From: Bacillota bacterium
GTDB taxonomy: Bacteria; Bacillota; Clostridia; Christensenellales; Aristaeellaceae
Assembly (NCBI GenBank): GCA_023421395.1
Contig: JAEZTL010000004.1
Location: 42,837-106,836, forward strand
Length of the DNA: 64,000 bases
Reading direction: 5' to 3'
How positions within the stretch are numbered: position 1 is the first letter of the stretch; each line of letters starts with the position of its first letter. The translations under genes and the position numbers were made by a program. Shown here piece after piece: positions 26,470-35,171 of the stretch. The notes beneath the pieces were generated by a model that was not told the origin of the DNA, searched no databases, and saw only the letters and a list, made by a program, of their open reading frames with translations.

Positions 26470-28974
26470 TTGGCTGATATTGAGAATTTCAACATTGGGA
26501 CGCTGAAGCCCCGGGACATCGAGGATGAGTTAAAGACCTCCTTTATTTCCTACGCCATGACGGTGATTGTGAGCCGCGCGCTGCCGGACGTGCGCGACGG
26601 GCTGAAGCCGGTGCACCGACGCATTCTTTACTCCATGGTGGAACTGGGCGTGACGCCCGACAAGCCCTTCCGAAAGTCCGCGCGCATCGTGGGCGACGTA
26701 TTGGGCAAGTACCATCCCCACGGCGACACGGCGGTTTACGACGCCATGGTGCGCCTGGCGCAGGACTTTTCCACCCGGGCGCTGCTGGTGGAGGGGCAGG
26801 GCAACTTCGGCTCCGTGGACGGCGACGGCGCGGCGGCCATGCGTTACACCGAGGCACGGCTTTCGAAGCTGTCCATGGAAATGGTGCGGGACCTTGACAA
26901 GGAGACGGTGGATTTCTACCCGAACTTCGACGAGACGCTGATGCAGCCGGAGGTCATGCCCAGCCGGTTCCCGAACCTTCTGGTCAACGGCTCGGCGGGC
27001 ATCGCGGTGGGCATGGCGACCAACATCCCGCCCCACAATCTGGGCGAGGCGGTGGACGCCGTCGTCTGTATGATCGACAATCCGGACGCCACCGTCGACG
27101 ACCTCATGGAGCACATCAAGGGCCCGGACTTCCCCACAGGCGGCGTGATCCTCGGCAAGCGGGGCATCTACGACGCCTATCACGAGGGCCGCGGGCGCGT
27201 CATCACCCGGGCGAAACACGAATTCGAGGAAATGCCGGGGAACCGCCAGCGCATCGTGGTGACGGAAATCCCCTACATGGTCAACAAGGCCAAGCTCATC
27301 GAGAAGATCGCGGAACTGGTGCATGAAAAGCGGCTGGAGGGCATCTCCGACATCCGGGACGAATCCGACCGTTCGGGCATGCGCATCGTCATCGAGTTAA
27401 AGCGCGACGTGAACGCCAACGTGGTTCTGAACTACCTCTACAAGCACACCCAGATGCAGGAGACGTTCGGCGCCATCATGATCGCGCTGGTGGACGGCAC
27501 GCCCAAGGTTCTGTCCCTGCGCGAGATCATATACCACTACCTCCAGCACCAGAAGTCCGTCATCACCCGGCGGACCCAGTACGACCTGGACAAGGCGCTG
27601 GCGCGCAGCCACATTTTGGAAGGGCTCATCATCGCCCTGGACCACATCGACGAGGTGATCGCGCTCATTCGCGGCTCGCGCGACGGCGCGGAGGCCAAGG
27701 AAGGGCTCATGACGCGCTTCGGGCTTTCGGAAAGGCAGGCCCAGGCCATCCTCGACATGCGGCTCCAGCGGCTTACCGGCCTCGAGCGCGACAAGATCGA
27801 GGCGGAGTACGCGGAGCTTCAGAAGCAGATCGAGTATTTCCGCGCGGTGCTGGCGGACGAAAAGCTGGTGCTGGGCATCGTCAAGGACGAAATTCTCGAG
27901 ATCAAAAGGCGCTTTGCCGATCCGCGCCGCACGGAAATTTCCGCGCTGGACGGCGAAATCGACATGCTCGACCTCATCCAAGAGGACGACATGGTGGTGA
28001 CGCTCACCCACTACGGGTACGTCAAGCGCGTTTCGAAATCCGCCTACCGCGCCCAGCGGCGCGGCGGCAAGGGCATCACCGCAACGGCCACCCGCGAGGA
28101 GGACTTTGTGGAGCAGATGTCCATCAACTCCACCCACGACCCCATCATGTTCTTCACCAACCGCGGGCGTGTGTACCAGCTCTGGTGCTACGAAATTCCC
28201 GAGGCGGGCAGGACGGCCCGGGGCACGGCGATGGTGAACCTTCTCCAGCTCGACCCGGGCGAAAAGGTGACGGCCATGCTGGCGGTGCCGGCGGAAAAGG
28301 TCGAGGGCCACTACCTCATCATGGCGACCCGGAACGGCACCATCAAGCGCACCGAGCTTTCGGAATTTACGAACCTCCGGCGCGCGGGGCTCATCGCCAT
28401 CGTGCTGCGCGAGGACGACGAGCTCATCGGCGTGACCCTCACCGACGGCAGCCGCGAGCTGATTCTCGGCTCCCGGGGCGGCATGGCCATCCGGTTCAGC
28501 GAGGAGGACCTGCGGCCCATCGGCCGGTCCGCCATGGGCGTCAGATCCATGGAACTGGACGCGGACGACCGGGTCGTGGCCATGAGCATGGTGGAGGAGG
28601 GCGCGGAGGTGCTGGCCATCACCGAGCTCGGCTACGGAAAGCGCACATCTATCGACGAATACCGGCTCCAGTCCCGAGCGGGCAAGGGCATCCTCGCCAT
28701 GCGCCTGACGGACAAGACGGGGTATCTGGCGGGCCAGATGCTGGTCACCGAGGGCGAGGACATCCTCGTCATCACCGACGACGGAACCATCATCCGCACG
28801 CCTGTGGACACGATTCCCATCCTCGGCCGGGCCACCCAGGGCGTGCGCGTCATGCGCGTCCAGGAGGGAAGCCGCATTGCGAGCTTCGAGCGCGCGGAGG
28901 CCGAGGAGGAAGAGGACGCCGGGGAGGAAGACACGGAAGAGACCGCCGCGGCGGAGAAGGATGAGGAGATTTAA
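26470..28974 (+). CDS. gyrA: DNA gyrase subunit A
   Basis: 834 residues. The start is TTG (reads MADIENFNIGTLKPRDIEDE) with GGGAG about 10 bases upstream; no better ATG exists before ELKTSFISYAMTVIVSRALP. The breakage-reunion domain has GKYHPHGDTAVYD and the active-site Tyr in AAMRYTEARLSK. The position matching E. coli Ser83 is Thr, as in several clostridia, and Asp87 is kept. The C-terminal beta-pinwheel carries the GyrA box QRRGGKG that ParC lacks. The tail is very acidic (EAEEEEDAGEEDTEE), as in many gyrases. Confidence 0.96.
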   Translation: MADIENFNIGTLKPRDIEDELKTSFISYAMTVIVSRALPDVRDGLKPVHRRILYSMVELGVTPDKPFRKSARIVGDVLGKYHPHGDTAVYDAMVRLAQDFSTRALLVEGQGNFGSVDGDGAAAMRYTEARLSKLSMEMVRDLDKETVDFYPNFDETLMQPEVMPSRFPNLLVNGSAGIAVGMATNIPPHNLGEAVDAVVCMIDNPDATVDDLMEHIKGPDFPTGGVILGKRGIYDAYHEGRGRVITRAKHEFEEMPGNRQRIVVTEIPYMVNKAKLIEKIAELVHEKRLEGISDIRDESDRSGMRIVIELKRDVNANVVLNYLYKHTQMQETFGAIMIALVDGTPKVLSLREIIYHYLQHQKSVITRRTQYDLDKALARSHILEGLIIALDHIDEVIALIRGSRDGAEAKEGLMTRFGLSERQAQAILDMRLQRLTGLERDKIEAEYAELQKQIEYFRAVLADEKLVLGIVKDEILEIKRRFADPRRTEISALDGEIDMLDLIQEDDMVVTLTHYGYVKRVSKSAYRAQRRGGKGITATATREEDFVEQMSINSTHDPIMFFTNRGRVYQLWCYEIPEAGRTARGTAMVNLLQLDPGEKVTAMLAVPAEKVEGHYLIMATRNGTIKRTELSEFTNLRRAGLIAIVLREDDELIGVTLTDGSRELILGSRGGMAIRFSEEDLRPIGRSAMGVRSMELDADDRVVAMSMVEEGAEVLAITELGYGKRTSIDEYRLQSRAGKGILAMRLTDKTGYLAGQMLVTEGEDILVITDDGTIIRTPVDTIPILGRATQGVRVMRVQEGSRIASFERAEAEEEEDAGEEDTEETAAAEKDEEI

Positions 28975-29424
28975 ATGACGGCGCATGAAAAACGCGCGGG
29001 CGAGCTGTTCCTCGAGGGTTATAACTGCGCACAGTCGACGTTCGCGGCGTTCGCGGACGTCTTGGGCATGGACGAAAAGGCGGCGCTCAAGCTGTCCTCC
29101 GCGTTCGGCGGGGGCATCGGGCGGCTGCGCGAGGTGTGCGGCGCGGCCAGCGGCATGATGATGGTGCTGGGCGTTGTCGAAGGATACGATGTTCCCGACG
29201 ACGAAGAGGGCAAGAAGGCGTACTACGCACGCATTCAGGCGCTCATGGGCAAATTCAAGGACGAGTGCGGCTCCTACATCTGCCGGGAGCTTCTGGACGT
29301 GGCCGGCCCCGAGGAGCCTACGCCGGAAAAGCGCACCGCGAAGTACCACCGGGAAAGGCCGTGTGGGCAGTGCATCCGGTACGCCGCGCGGCTGGTGGAC
29401 GAAGAGGTACTCAGGTGCGAGTGA
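28975..29424 (+). CDS. C_GCAxxG_C_C family putative redox protein
   Basis: 149 residues starting directly after the gyrA stop codon. The family motif is visible: EGYNCAQSTFAAFAD, FGGGIGRLREVCGAASGMMM, then ECGSYICRELL and RPCGQCIRYAARLVDEEVL. The spaced cysteines suggest metal or redox chemistry, but no reaction is established for the family. The position implies co-transcription with gyrA. Its stop overlaps the next gene by 10 bases. Confidence 0.88.
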   Translation: MTAHEKRAGELFLEGYNCAQSTFAAFADVLGMDEKAALKLSSAFGGGIGRLREVCGAASGMMMVLGVVEGYDVPDDEEGKKAYYARIQALMGKFKDECGSYICRELLDVAGPEEPTPEKRTAKYHRERPCGQCIRYAARLVDEEVLRCE

Positions 29425-29825
29425 CGGTCATAGACGGACAGGGAGGCCGACTCGGGCGGCAGTTGGTCGAAGCGATTCTCGCCCGGTACCCGGACTGCGA
29501 GCTGACCGCGGTGGGCACAAACACCATCGCCACGGCGGCCATGATCCGCGGCGGGGCGCACCACGCGGCCACGGGCGAAAATGCGGTCGTGGTCGCCTGC
29601 CGCACGGCGGACGTCGTCGTCGGGCCCATCGGCATCGTCATCGCGGACGCGCTCTACGGCGAGGTGACCCCCGCCATGGCCATGGCGGTGGGCCAAAGCC
29701 GTGCCGCGCGGGTCTTGATTCCCATGATGAAGTGCGACAACATCATCGCGGGCGTCCGGGATTTGAGCATTCAGGAGCTGGTGGACGACGCGGTGGAAAA
29801 GCTTTCCTCGACGTGCAAATTATAA
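29415..29825 (+). CDS. DUF3842 family protein
   Basis: 136 residues from GTG 29415 (VRVTVIDGQGGRLGRQLVEA); GTG 29421 is an alternative. The N-terminus looks like a nucleotide-binding Rossmann start (VIDGQGGRLG). Conserved blocks GTNTIATAAMIRGGAHHAATGENA, VVVGPIGIVIADALYGEVTPAMA and IIAGVRDLSIQELVDDAVE match the DUF3842 family of Clostridia. Function unknown. It overlaps the previous gene, so gyrA, the C_GCAxxG_C_C gene and this gene are read together. Confidence 0.85.
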   Translation: MRVTVIDGQGGRLGRQLVEAILARYPDCELTAVGTNTIATAAMIRGGAHHAATGENAVVVACRTADVVVGPIGIVIADALYGEVTPAMAMAVGQSRAARVLIPMMKCDNIIAGVRDLSIQELVDDAVEKLSSTCKL

Positions 29826-29937
29826 ATCGGAAATCGGAAAAACAATCTCCAAACGCGCCAATAAAATCAACAATGCCGTTGTAGAATGGACGAAGTTGTG
29901 GTAAATTATTGGACAAACGCGTTTGGAGGTTTTTTCT

Positions 29938-30654
29938 ATGATGGTAACGGTAATCGGGCGCGGACACTCCGGGACGCGCGCGATGTCACATACGCTCTCC
30001 GAGAGCGGCGTCTTTATGGGCGCGCAGCTCAACAAGTCCGGCGATCTCATTCCCGCCCAGGACATGTACGAGGCCTGCCGGGTCATGGCCAAATACGTCG
30101 ACTACAAGGGCGGCCTTTCGTGGGACTTTTCCCGACTCCACACCATGCCCATCGATCCCGCCTTCACGCGGCTCGTGGAATCTTTCCTCGCTTCCGTGCT
30201 TGCCAGCGACGCGGAAAACCGCGGCTGGAAGCTCCCTGAAACCACCCTCGTCTACCCCTGGATCGTCCGCATGTTCCCGGACATCAACTACATCCACTGG
30301 GTGCGCGACCCACGCGACTGCATCCTCAACAGCCATCTCACCGACGACCTTACCGACTTTGGTATTCAATACGAGAAAACCGACGATGTTCGGAAAAATC
30401 GCGCCATCAGCTGGAAGTACCAGCGCGAAATCGTAAAGGCGACCCCCGCGCCCGCGCACACCATCTCCGTGCGCTTTGAGGACATGGTCTTCAATCAGGA
30501 CGAAACCCTCGCCCGCGTCTCCTCCTTCCTGGGCATCCCGCTTGCCAAAATCCCCATGCGCACCGATTCCGTCGGCCGCTATAAAACCGATGAGGGCGAG
30601 CACATGTTCCCGTTTTTCGAGGCCGAAATGCAGGCGTGCGGGTACGGGGATTAA
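29938..30654 (+). CDS. Sulfotransferase-like P-loop protein
   Basis: 238 residues from ATG 29938 with TTGGAGG upstream. The N-terminal VIGRGHSGTRAM looks like the 5'-phosphosulfate-binding loop of sulfotransferases, and IHWVRDPRDCILNS resembles the 3'-phosphate-binding segment (RDPRD...S). ISVRFEDMVFNQDETLARVSSFLGI is the usual C-terminal helix pair. Expected role: transfer of sulfate from PAPS to an unknown acceptor, or a related nucleotide-dependent step. It has its own AT-rich upstream region and ends at repeat copy E. Confidence 0.8.
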   Translation: MMVTVIGRGHSGTRAMSHTLSESGVFMGAQLNKSGDLIPAQDMYEACRVMAKYVDYKGGLSWDFSRLHTMPIDPAFTRLVESFLASVLASDAENRGWKLPETTLVYPWIVRMFPDINYIHWVRDPRDCILNSHLTDDLTDFGIQYEKTDDVRKNRAISWKYQREIVKATPAPAHTISVRFEDMVFNQDETLARVSSFLGIPLAKIPMRTDSVGRYKTDEGEHMFPFFEAEMQACGYGD

Positions 30655-30955
30655 CGAAGGAGACGAGGGAAACGCCGGGGCTCCGCCCCGGACCCCGCTC
30701 AAGGGCTGGCGACCTTGAGAATCCCATACTGGATGGGAAAATAAAATATGGCGTGTCGTCGGCGCGGGGGCCCAAGCCCCGCACCTCCGAATTTGCTTTT
30801 TGGTTGATGCCTTGCCAAAAATTCGGACCGGTCGGGGCTGGGCCCCTGACCGGTCCGACGGACAAATTTATTATTTCTCACCTAGTACGGGATTCTCAAG
30901 GGACAATGTCCCTTGAGCGGGGTCCGGGGCGGAGCCCCGGCGTTCCCCCCGCCTC
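30655..30955. repeat. Dispersed composite hairpin repeat, copy E (complete)
   Basis: The most complete simple copy. Left end: GGAGACGAGGGAAACGCC, GGGGCTCCGCCCC, CTCAAGGGC, CCTTGAGAATCCCATACT. Interior: CGTCGGCGCGGGGGCCCAAGCCCCG and a GGACCGGTCGGGG/CCCCTGACCGGTCC hairpin. Right end: AGTACGGGATT, CTCAAGGGACAATGTCCCTT, GGGGCGGAGCCCC. It lies between convergent genes (sulfotransferase-like + and foldase -), as expected of a bidirectional terminator. Confidence 0.88.
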
Positions 30956-30963
30956 TCACCCCG

Positions 30964-32397
30964 TCACTCCGCCTCGAGCAGTCGTTCGGGGTAATATTTG
31001 ACGTTGGCGGCTGTGATCCAGTCCTGCTGTGCCGCCGCGAAGGCATCTGCGCGGGCGGAATCGAGGGTGGACTGGGTCATTTCGGCGTTGACCTGGGAGA
31101 GGGGCACGGCGCCGGACTGGACATTTTGAACGAAGAGCACGATGTGCACGCCGCCCTCGGTGCGCGCGGGCGCGGAGATGTCGCCGGGGTTCTGGAGCGC
31201 CATGCAGGTCTGAATGAACAGATCGGACCAAGCGACGGAATTCTGGGCGACGTAATAGCCGGTCTTGGAGAACGCGCCGCCGTTCATTTCCGCGTCGTCG
31301 CTGTACTCGATCATGAGCGCATCGAAATCCCCGCCGTTCTGAAGCTGGTCGTACACGTCGGCGGCCTTCGCCTCGGCGGACGCGTAGAGGTCGTCGAGCT
31401 CGGTGTTGAGGGACGCGACGGTGGCCTCGTCCTCCTCGGTGGAAAGCTGGTCGTAGATTTCGGCGGCGCGCGCCTGCGCCTCGTCGTCTAGGGCGAAGAA
31501 AATATGCTTGACCGTGCGGTACCCGGCGGGATAGTAGAGGATCAAATCGCCGTTGAGGAGCGCATACTCAAACGCCTCGGGGCTTGCGGAAAACGACGCT
31601 TCCTGGGCGGCCTCCTGCGCATTATAGGCGGAAGTGATCTGATCGGCCGTGACGTTCACGCCCGCGACGATGTCGTCATAAAGCTTTTGGTGCCACCAAT
31701 TGGCCTCGACGTCCGCGTTGACACCGTCGATGGTATAATTTTCGTTTTCCGCGAGATACTCGACGGCGGCGTTGTAGGCGTCCTCGTCGGACATGCCATC
31801 CTCGCGCACCATATCGATGTAGAAATTGACGGTTTCGTCAAACTGCGCCTGCGCCTCATCGGCAATCTGGGCGCGGTCGTCGTCGGTGATGGTCGTGTAT
31901 CCCTTTTCCTCGGCCTTCAGGTAGGCGAGCTTGTCGCCCACGAGATTTTTCAGCACGTCGCCCAGAATGGTCTCCGCGCTGTCCGTGATGTCCGCCCCGC
32001 CCAGCGCATAGCCCGCAAGCTCCGTCTGGTAGGCCTCCACCGCCTCGTCGGACATGACGACGCCGCCGTCGAACTCCGCCACGACAACGGGCTCGGAGTC
32101 GGTGGAAACGCCCAGGTCCCCGCCCGCCAGTGCCGTGTTGGCGTCGTCGGTGGCGGCTGCCGCCGCGCGGTCAAACTCGTCGGAGTACATCTCCATGAGC
32201 GTCATTTCGTAATCCGCGTTGGCGGCCTCGGCTTCCTTGAGCCGCTGCGCGGTGCGGGAGAACTTCGCGCCGCCCACATATCCCAGCGCGCCGCCGCAGA
32301 GAAGCGCCAGGATCACAAGCAGCGTCACAAGGCCAAACGGCACGCCGCGACCGCGCCTTCTTCGCTTGGCGGACGTCGGTTTTTCCTCGGAATGCAT
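30964..32397 (-). CDS. Membrane-anchored foldase / parvulin-like peptidyl-prolyl isomerase
   Basis: 477 residues. After a short basic cytoplasmic tail (AKRRRRGRG) comes one membrane helix (about 21-43). A SurA_N-like helical chaperone region and a C-terminal parvulin-like segment follow (TVKHIFFALDDEAQARAAEI, FDALMIEYSDDAEMNGGAF, GGVHIVLFVQNV). The exterior part is very acidic. It probably helps exported proteins fold, like PrsA, but is tethered by a helix rather than a lipid. A TATAAT -10 lies at 32429-32424 on the - strand. Confidence 0.85.
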   Translation of the reverse strand: MHSEEKPTSAKRRRRGRGVPFGLVTLLVILALLCGGALGYVGGAKFSRTAQRLKEAEAANADYEMTLMEMYSDEFDRAAAAATDDANTALAGGDLGVSTDSEPVVVAEFDGGVVMSDEAVEAYQTELAGYALGGADITDSAETILGDVLKNLVGDKLAYLKAEEKGYTTITDDDRAQIADEAQAQFDETVNFYIDMVREDGMSDEDAYNAAVEYLAENENYTIDGVNADVEANWWHQKLYDDIVAGVNVTADQITSAYNAQEAAQEASFSASPEAFEYALLNGDLILYYPAGYRTVKHIFFALDDEAQARAAEIYDQLSTEEDEATVASLNTELDDLYASAEAKAADVYDQLQNGGDFDALMIEYSDDAEMNGGAFSKTGYYVAQNSVAWSDLFIQTCMALQNPGDISAPARTEGGVHIVLFVQNVQSGAVPLSQVNAEMTQSTLDSARADAFAAAQQDWITAANVKYYPERLLEAE

Positions 32398-32491
32398 CCT
32401 TTTCAGCCCCCTTCCACGGATCGATTATACCACACGCGGCGCATACGGGCACGCATTTTCAATATCAACATAAAGAAATCAAATTCAGAAC

Positions 32492-32860
32492 TCAGTCCTC
32501 CAGCGCGTCGCTCCACTCTCGCTTGACGAGTTTCAGCACCAGCAGCACCTCGCCGCGCACTTCCTCGGACTCCATGAACCTGGTCGTTTCCGCAAACCGG
32601 ATCAGCTTTTCCAGCTTCGCGAGGTTCTTCGCGGTCTGCTTGCGCTGATCCGCCGGGTCGATCTTCCCGTTTTTGCGCGCCTTGACGAGAAACCCGCGCT
32701 GCCAGCGGTCCGGCGGCTGGGAATACGCGCGCACATACTCCAGATCCTCAATCCGCCCGTACAGCATTTTCTGCATCAGCCAGGAAAAATACACGCTTGA
32801 AAGCACAAGAATCGCGCCCAGCGCAACCACCGTCAAAAGAAGTATCCAGCCTACACCCAT
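32492..32860 (-). CDS. Small membrane-anchored protein of unknown function
   Basis: 122 residues from ATG 32860, chosen because AAGGAG lies 7 bases before it. One N-terminal helix (WILLLTVVALGAILVLSSVYF) is followed by a basic, helical cytoplasmic part (RWQRGFLVKARKNGKIDPAD, AKLEKLIRFAETTRFMES). No family recognised. A good promoter precedes it. Its 3' end is 94 bases before the foldase start on the same strand. Confidence 0.72.
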   Translation of the reverse strand: MGVGWILLLTVVALGAILVLSSVYFSWLMQKMLYGRIEDLEYVRAYSQPPDRWQRGFLVKARKNGKIDPADQRKQTAKNLAKLEKLIRFAETTRFMESEEVRGEVLLVLKLVKREWSDALED

Positions 32861-32889
32861 ACAAAATCTCCTTGTCAAGAACTGTCCCC

Positions 32890-32918
32890 ATTGTATCACA
32901 GCGCCCGCCTAAAGTAAA
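32890..32918 (-). promoter_or_regulatory. Promoter of the small membrane-anchored protein
   Basis: On the - strand -35 TTTACT (32918-32913), 17-base spacer, -10 TACAAT (32895-32890), 30 bases before the start. Confidence 0.7.
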
Positions 32919-32930
32919 CGACGGTGACAC

Positions 32931-33086
32931 GACCGCGCCCGCCCGTATGAATACGGACGGGCGCGTCTCAGACTCCCGGGTGGTAGACAGACGGTATCAT
33001 GGTGCGGCCCGGCAAGCCAATTCGCTTGCGTTCCGGCCGGGGGTGCAGGGGGCAAAAGCCCCCCGCCGTCCTCTTGATCCCCCGTC
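32931..33086. repeat. Partial dispersed repeat, copy F, with a hairpin
   Basis: Contains GCCCGCCCGTAT/ATACGGACGGGCGC (32938-32962, candidate terminator), GGCAAGCCAATTCGCTTGC, and an outer end GGGGGTGCAGGGGGCAAAAG with GCCCCCCGCCGTCC. The last element matches the outer end of copy G (40806-40840). It lies downstream of the opp operon, so it may end that transcript. No gene seen. Confidence 0.65.
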
Positions 33087-34118
33087 CTACTTTCCGTACC
33101 CGCGCATGCCGACGAGCGAGAGATCCTGCGCGCAGTGGCAGGCGACGAAGTGTTCGGGCTCGAGCTCGCGCCACTCGGGCACCTGCTCCTTGCAGATGGG
33201 CTTGGCGTAGCGGCAGCGCGGATGGAACGGACAGCCGGAAGGCAGGTGCGCGGGATTCGCGACGTCGCCTTCGAGCATAATGCGGCGGGACTTGTTGCGC
33301 GGATCCGGTACTGGTTTCGCGGACAAAAGCGCCTCGGTGTAGGGGTGCATGGGCTTCGCGAACAGCTTAACGGTGTCGGCCAGCTCCACCATGTGGCCGA
33401 CGTACATGACGCCGACGCGGTCGGAGATGTGGCTGACGACGCCCAGATCGTGGGAGATGAACAGGTAACTCAGGTGCATCTGCTCCTGAAGGTCCATGAG
33501 CAGGTTCAGAACCTGGGCCTGCACGGACACGTCGAGGGCGGCGACTGCCTCGTCGCACACGATGAAGCGGGGCTTGGTCGCGAGCGCGCGGGCGATGCCG
33601 ATGCGCTGGCGCTGGCCGCCGGAGAACGCGTGCGGGTACCGCTCCAGGTGGCGGGAGTCAAGGCCGACGGTCTCCATCAATTCCTTGACGTACTCGCGCC
33701 GCTCGGACGCGCCCATCAGATGGTGGCAGATCAGGGGCTCGGAGATGATGTTCAGAACCGTCATGCGCGGATCGAGGGACGCGTAGGGGTCCTGAAAGAT
33801 CATCTGCATGTCGCGGCGCGTATCGCGCAGCTGGGAATAGGGCATTGTGGTGAGCTCCACCTGCTTGTTGTCCTTGTTATTAAACTGGACGGTGCCGGAG
33901 GTGGGCTTGACGGCCTGCAGGATGCAGCGGCCCAAGGTGGTCTTGCCGCAGCCGGACTCGCCGACCAAAGCGAGGGTTTCGCCCTCCTTGATGTACATGT
34001 CGACATTGTCGACGGCCTTCACGTAACCGACGGTGCGCTTGAAGAAGCCGGAGGTAATGGGAAAATACTTCTTCAGATTTTTGACCTCAATAATGGGGTT
34101 TGTGAATTTCTTTTCCAT
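33087..34118 (-). CDS. oppF: Oligopeptide ABC transporter ATP-binding protein, OppF type
   Basis: 343 residues. Walker A GESGCGKTT, signature FSGGQRQRIGIARAL, Walker B FIVCDEAVAALDVSVQAQVLNL. The C-terminal oligopeptide-transporter domain has GCPFHPRCRYAKPIC. It begins directly where oppD ends. With OppD it powers uptake of peptides through OppBC. No gene for a substrate-binding protein is present in the cluster, so the binding protein must be encoded elsewhere. Confidence 0.93.
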   Translation of the reverse strand: MEKKFTNPIIEVKNLKKYFPITSGFFKRTVGYVKAVDNVDMYIKEGETLALVGESGCGKTTLGRCILQAVKPTSGTVQFNNKDNKQVELTTMPYSQLRDTRRDMQMIFQDPYASLDPRMTVLNIISEPLICHHLMGASERREYVKELMETVGLDSRHLERYPHAFSGGQRQRIGIARALATKPRFIVCDEAVAALDVSVQAQVLNLLMDLQEQMHLSYLFISHDLGVVSHISDRVGVMYVGHMVELADTVKLFAKPMHPYTEALLSAKPVPDPRNKSRRIMLEGDVANPAHLPSGCPFHPRCRYAKPICKEQVPEWRELEPEHFVACHCAQDLSLVGMRGYGK

Positions 34119-35153
34119 TTATTTGCCCTCCGTTCTCTCTTTGTCGAAGAGGAAGCAGCGCACGAAGTGCCCGGGCTCGATTTCGACCATCGGGGGATAC
34201 GCCTTGTCGCACACACCCTTCATGAACCGCTCGCAGCGGGAGGCAAAGCCGCACTCCACCGGCAGATTCATCGGGTAGGGCACGGTTCCCTTGATGGAAT
34301 CGAAGCGCCCCTTGTGCACCTTGTCGGCGGTGGGGATCGATTTGAGGAGGGCCTTTGTATACGGGTGCTGCGGGTTGTAGAACAGCGTGTCCACATCGCA
34401 GGACTCGACGACCTTGCCCAGGTACATGACCACGACGTCGTCGGACATTTCGGCGATGACGCCAAGGTCGTGGGTAATGAAGATGACGGAGGCGTTGTTC
34501 TCCTTCTTCAGATTGTTGATGAGGTCGAGAACCTGCGCCTGGATCGTCACGTCGAGGGCCGTGGTGGGCTCGTCGGCGATGAGGATGGAGGGCTTGGACG
34601 CCAGCGCCATGGCGATCATGGCCCTTTGGCGCATGCCGCCGGAAAGCTGATGCGGGTACTCGTCCACGCGCTGCTCGGGGTTCGAGATGCCCACCTGCTT
34701 GAGCGCGTCGATGCAGATTTCCCGGGCCTTTTTCTCGTCGGGCTCGATGTGCAGCATGATGGTTTCCATGATCTGGTTGCCGATGGTGTGCACGGGGGAG
34801 AATGCCTTCATCGGCTCCTGGAAGATCATGGAGATATTGCCGCCGCGGATCGAGCGGATGACGTCGCCCGTGGGGTTCAGTTTCGCGATGTTGATGGGCT
34901 CGTCCAGCACCTTGCCGTCCTTTTCATAGAGCCATATGTCGCCGCCGATCAGGCCGTACTTGGGCAGAATCTTGAAGATGGCGTTGGTGGTGACGGACTT
35001 CCCGCAGCCCGACTCGCCCACGATGCCCAACGTGCGCCCCTTCCGAATGACGAAATCAACGCCGTCGACCGCTTTCAGGAGGCCTTCGTCCATATCGAAG
35101 TGAATCTTTACATCCTTAAGCTCAAGGATGACATCATCACCGGGTCTAGTCAT
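34119..35153 (-). CDS. oppD: Oligopeptide ABC transporter ATP-binding protein, OppD type
   Basis: 344 residues. Walker A GESGCGKSV, then FQEPMKAFSP (Q-loop), signature LSGGMRQRAMIAMALASKP, Walker B ILIADEPTTALDVTIQAQVL. The C-terminal domain has the Cys-containing segment VECGFASRCERFMKGVC. It lies 18 bases after oppC and abuts oppF. Partner ATPase of OppF. Confidence 0.93.
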   Translation of the reverse strand: MTRPGDDVILELKDVKIHFDMDEGLLKAVDGVDFVIRKGRTLGIVGESGCGKSVTTNAIFKILPKYGLIGGDIWLYEKDGKVLDEPINIAKLNPTGDVIRSIRGGNISMIFQEPMKAFSPVHTIGNQIMETIMLHIEPDEKKAREICIDALKQVGISNPEQRVDEYPHQLSGGMRQRAMIAMALASKPSILIADEPTTALDVTIQAQVLDLINNLKKENNASVIFITHDLGVIAEMSDDVVVMYLGKVVESCDVDTLFYNPQHPYTKALLKSIPTADKVHKGRFDSIKGTVPYPMNLPVECGFASRCERFMKGVCDKAYPPMVEIEPGHFVRCFLFDKERTEGK

Positions 35154-35171
35154 GAATATATCCTCCTTACT

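Noticed and set aside
26680..26760. Quinolone-resistance change in gyrA (Thr at the Ser83 position)
   Set aside because: Thr at this place is the normal residue in several clostridia, so it is not evidence of acquired resistance.
27397..29349. 650-codon frame antisense to gyrA
   Set aside because: A shadow of gyrA that extends through a second gene; no start signal or motif.
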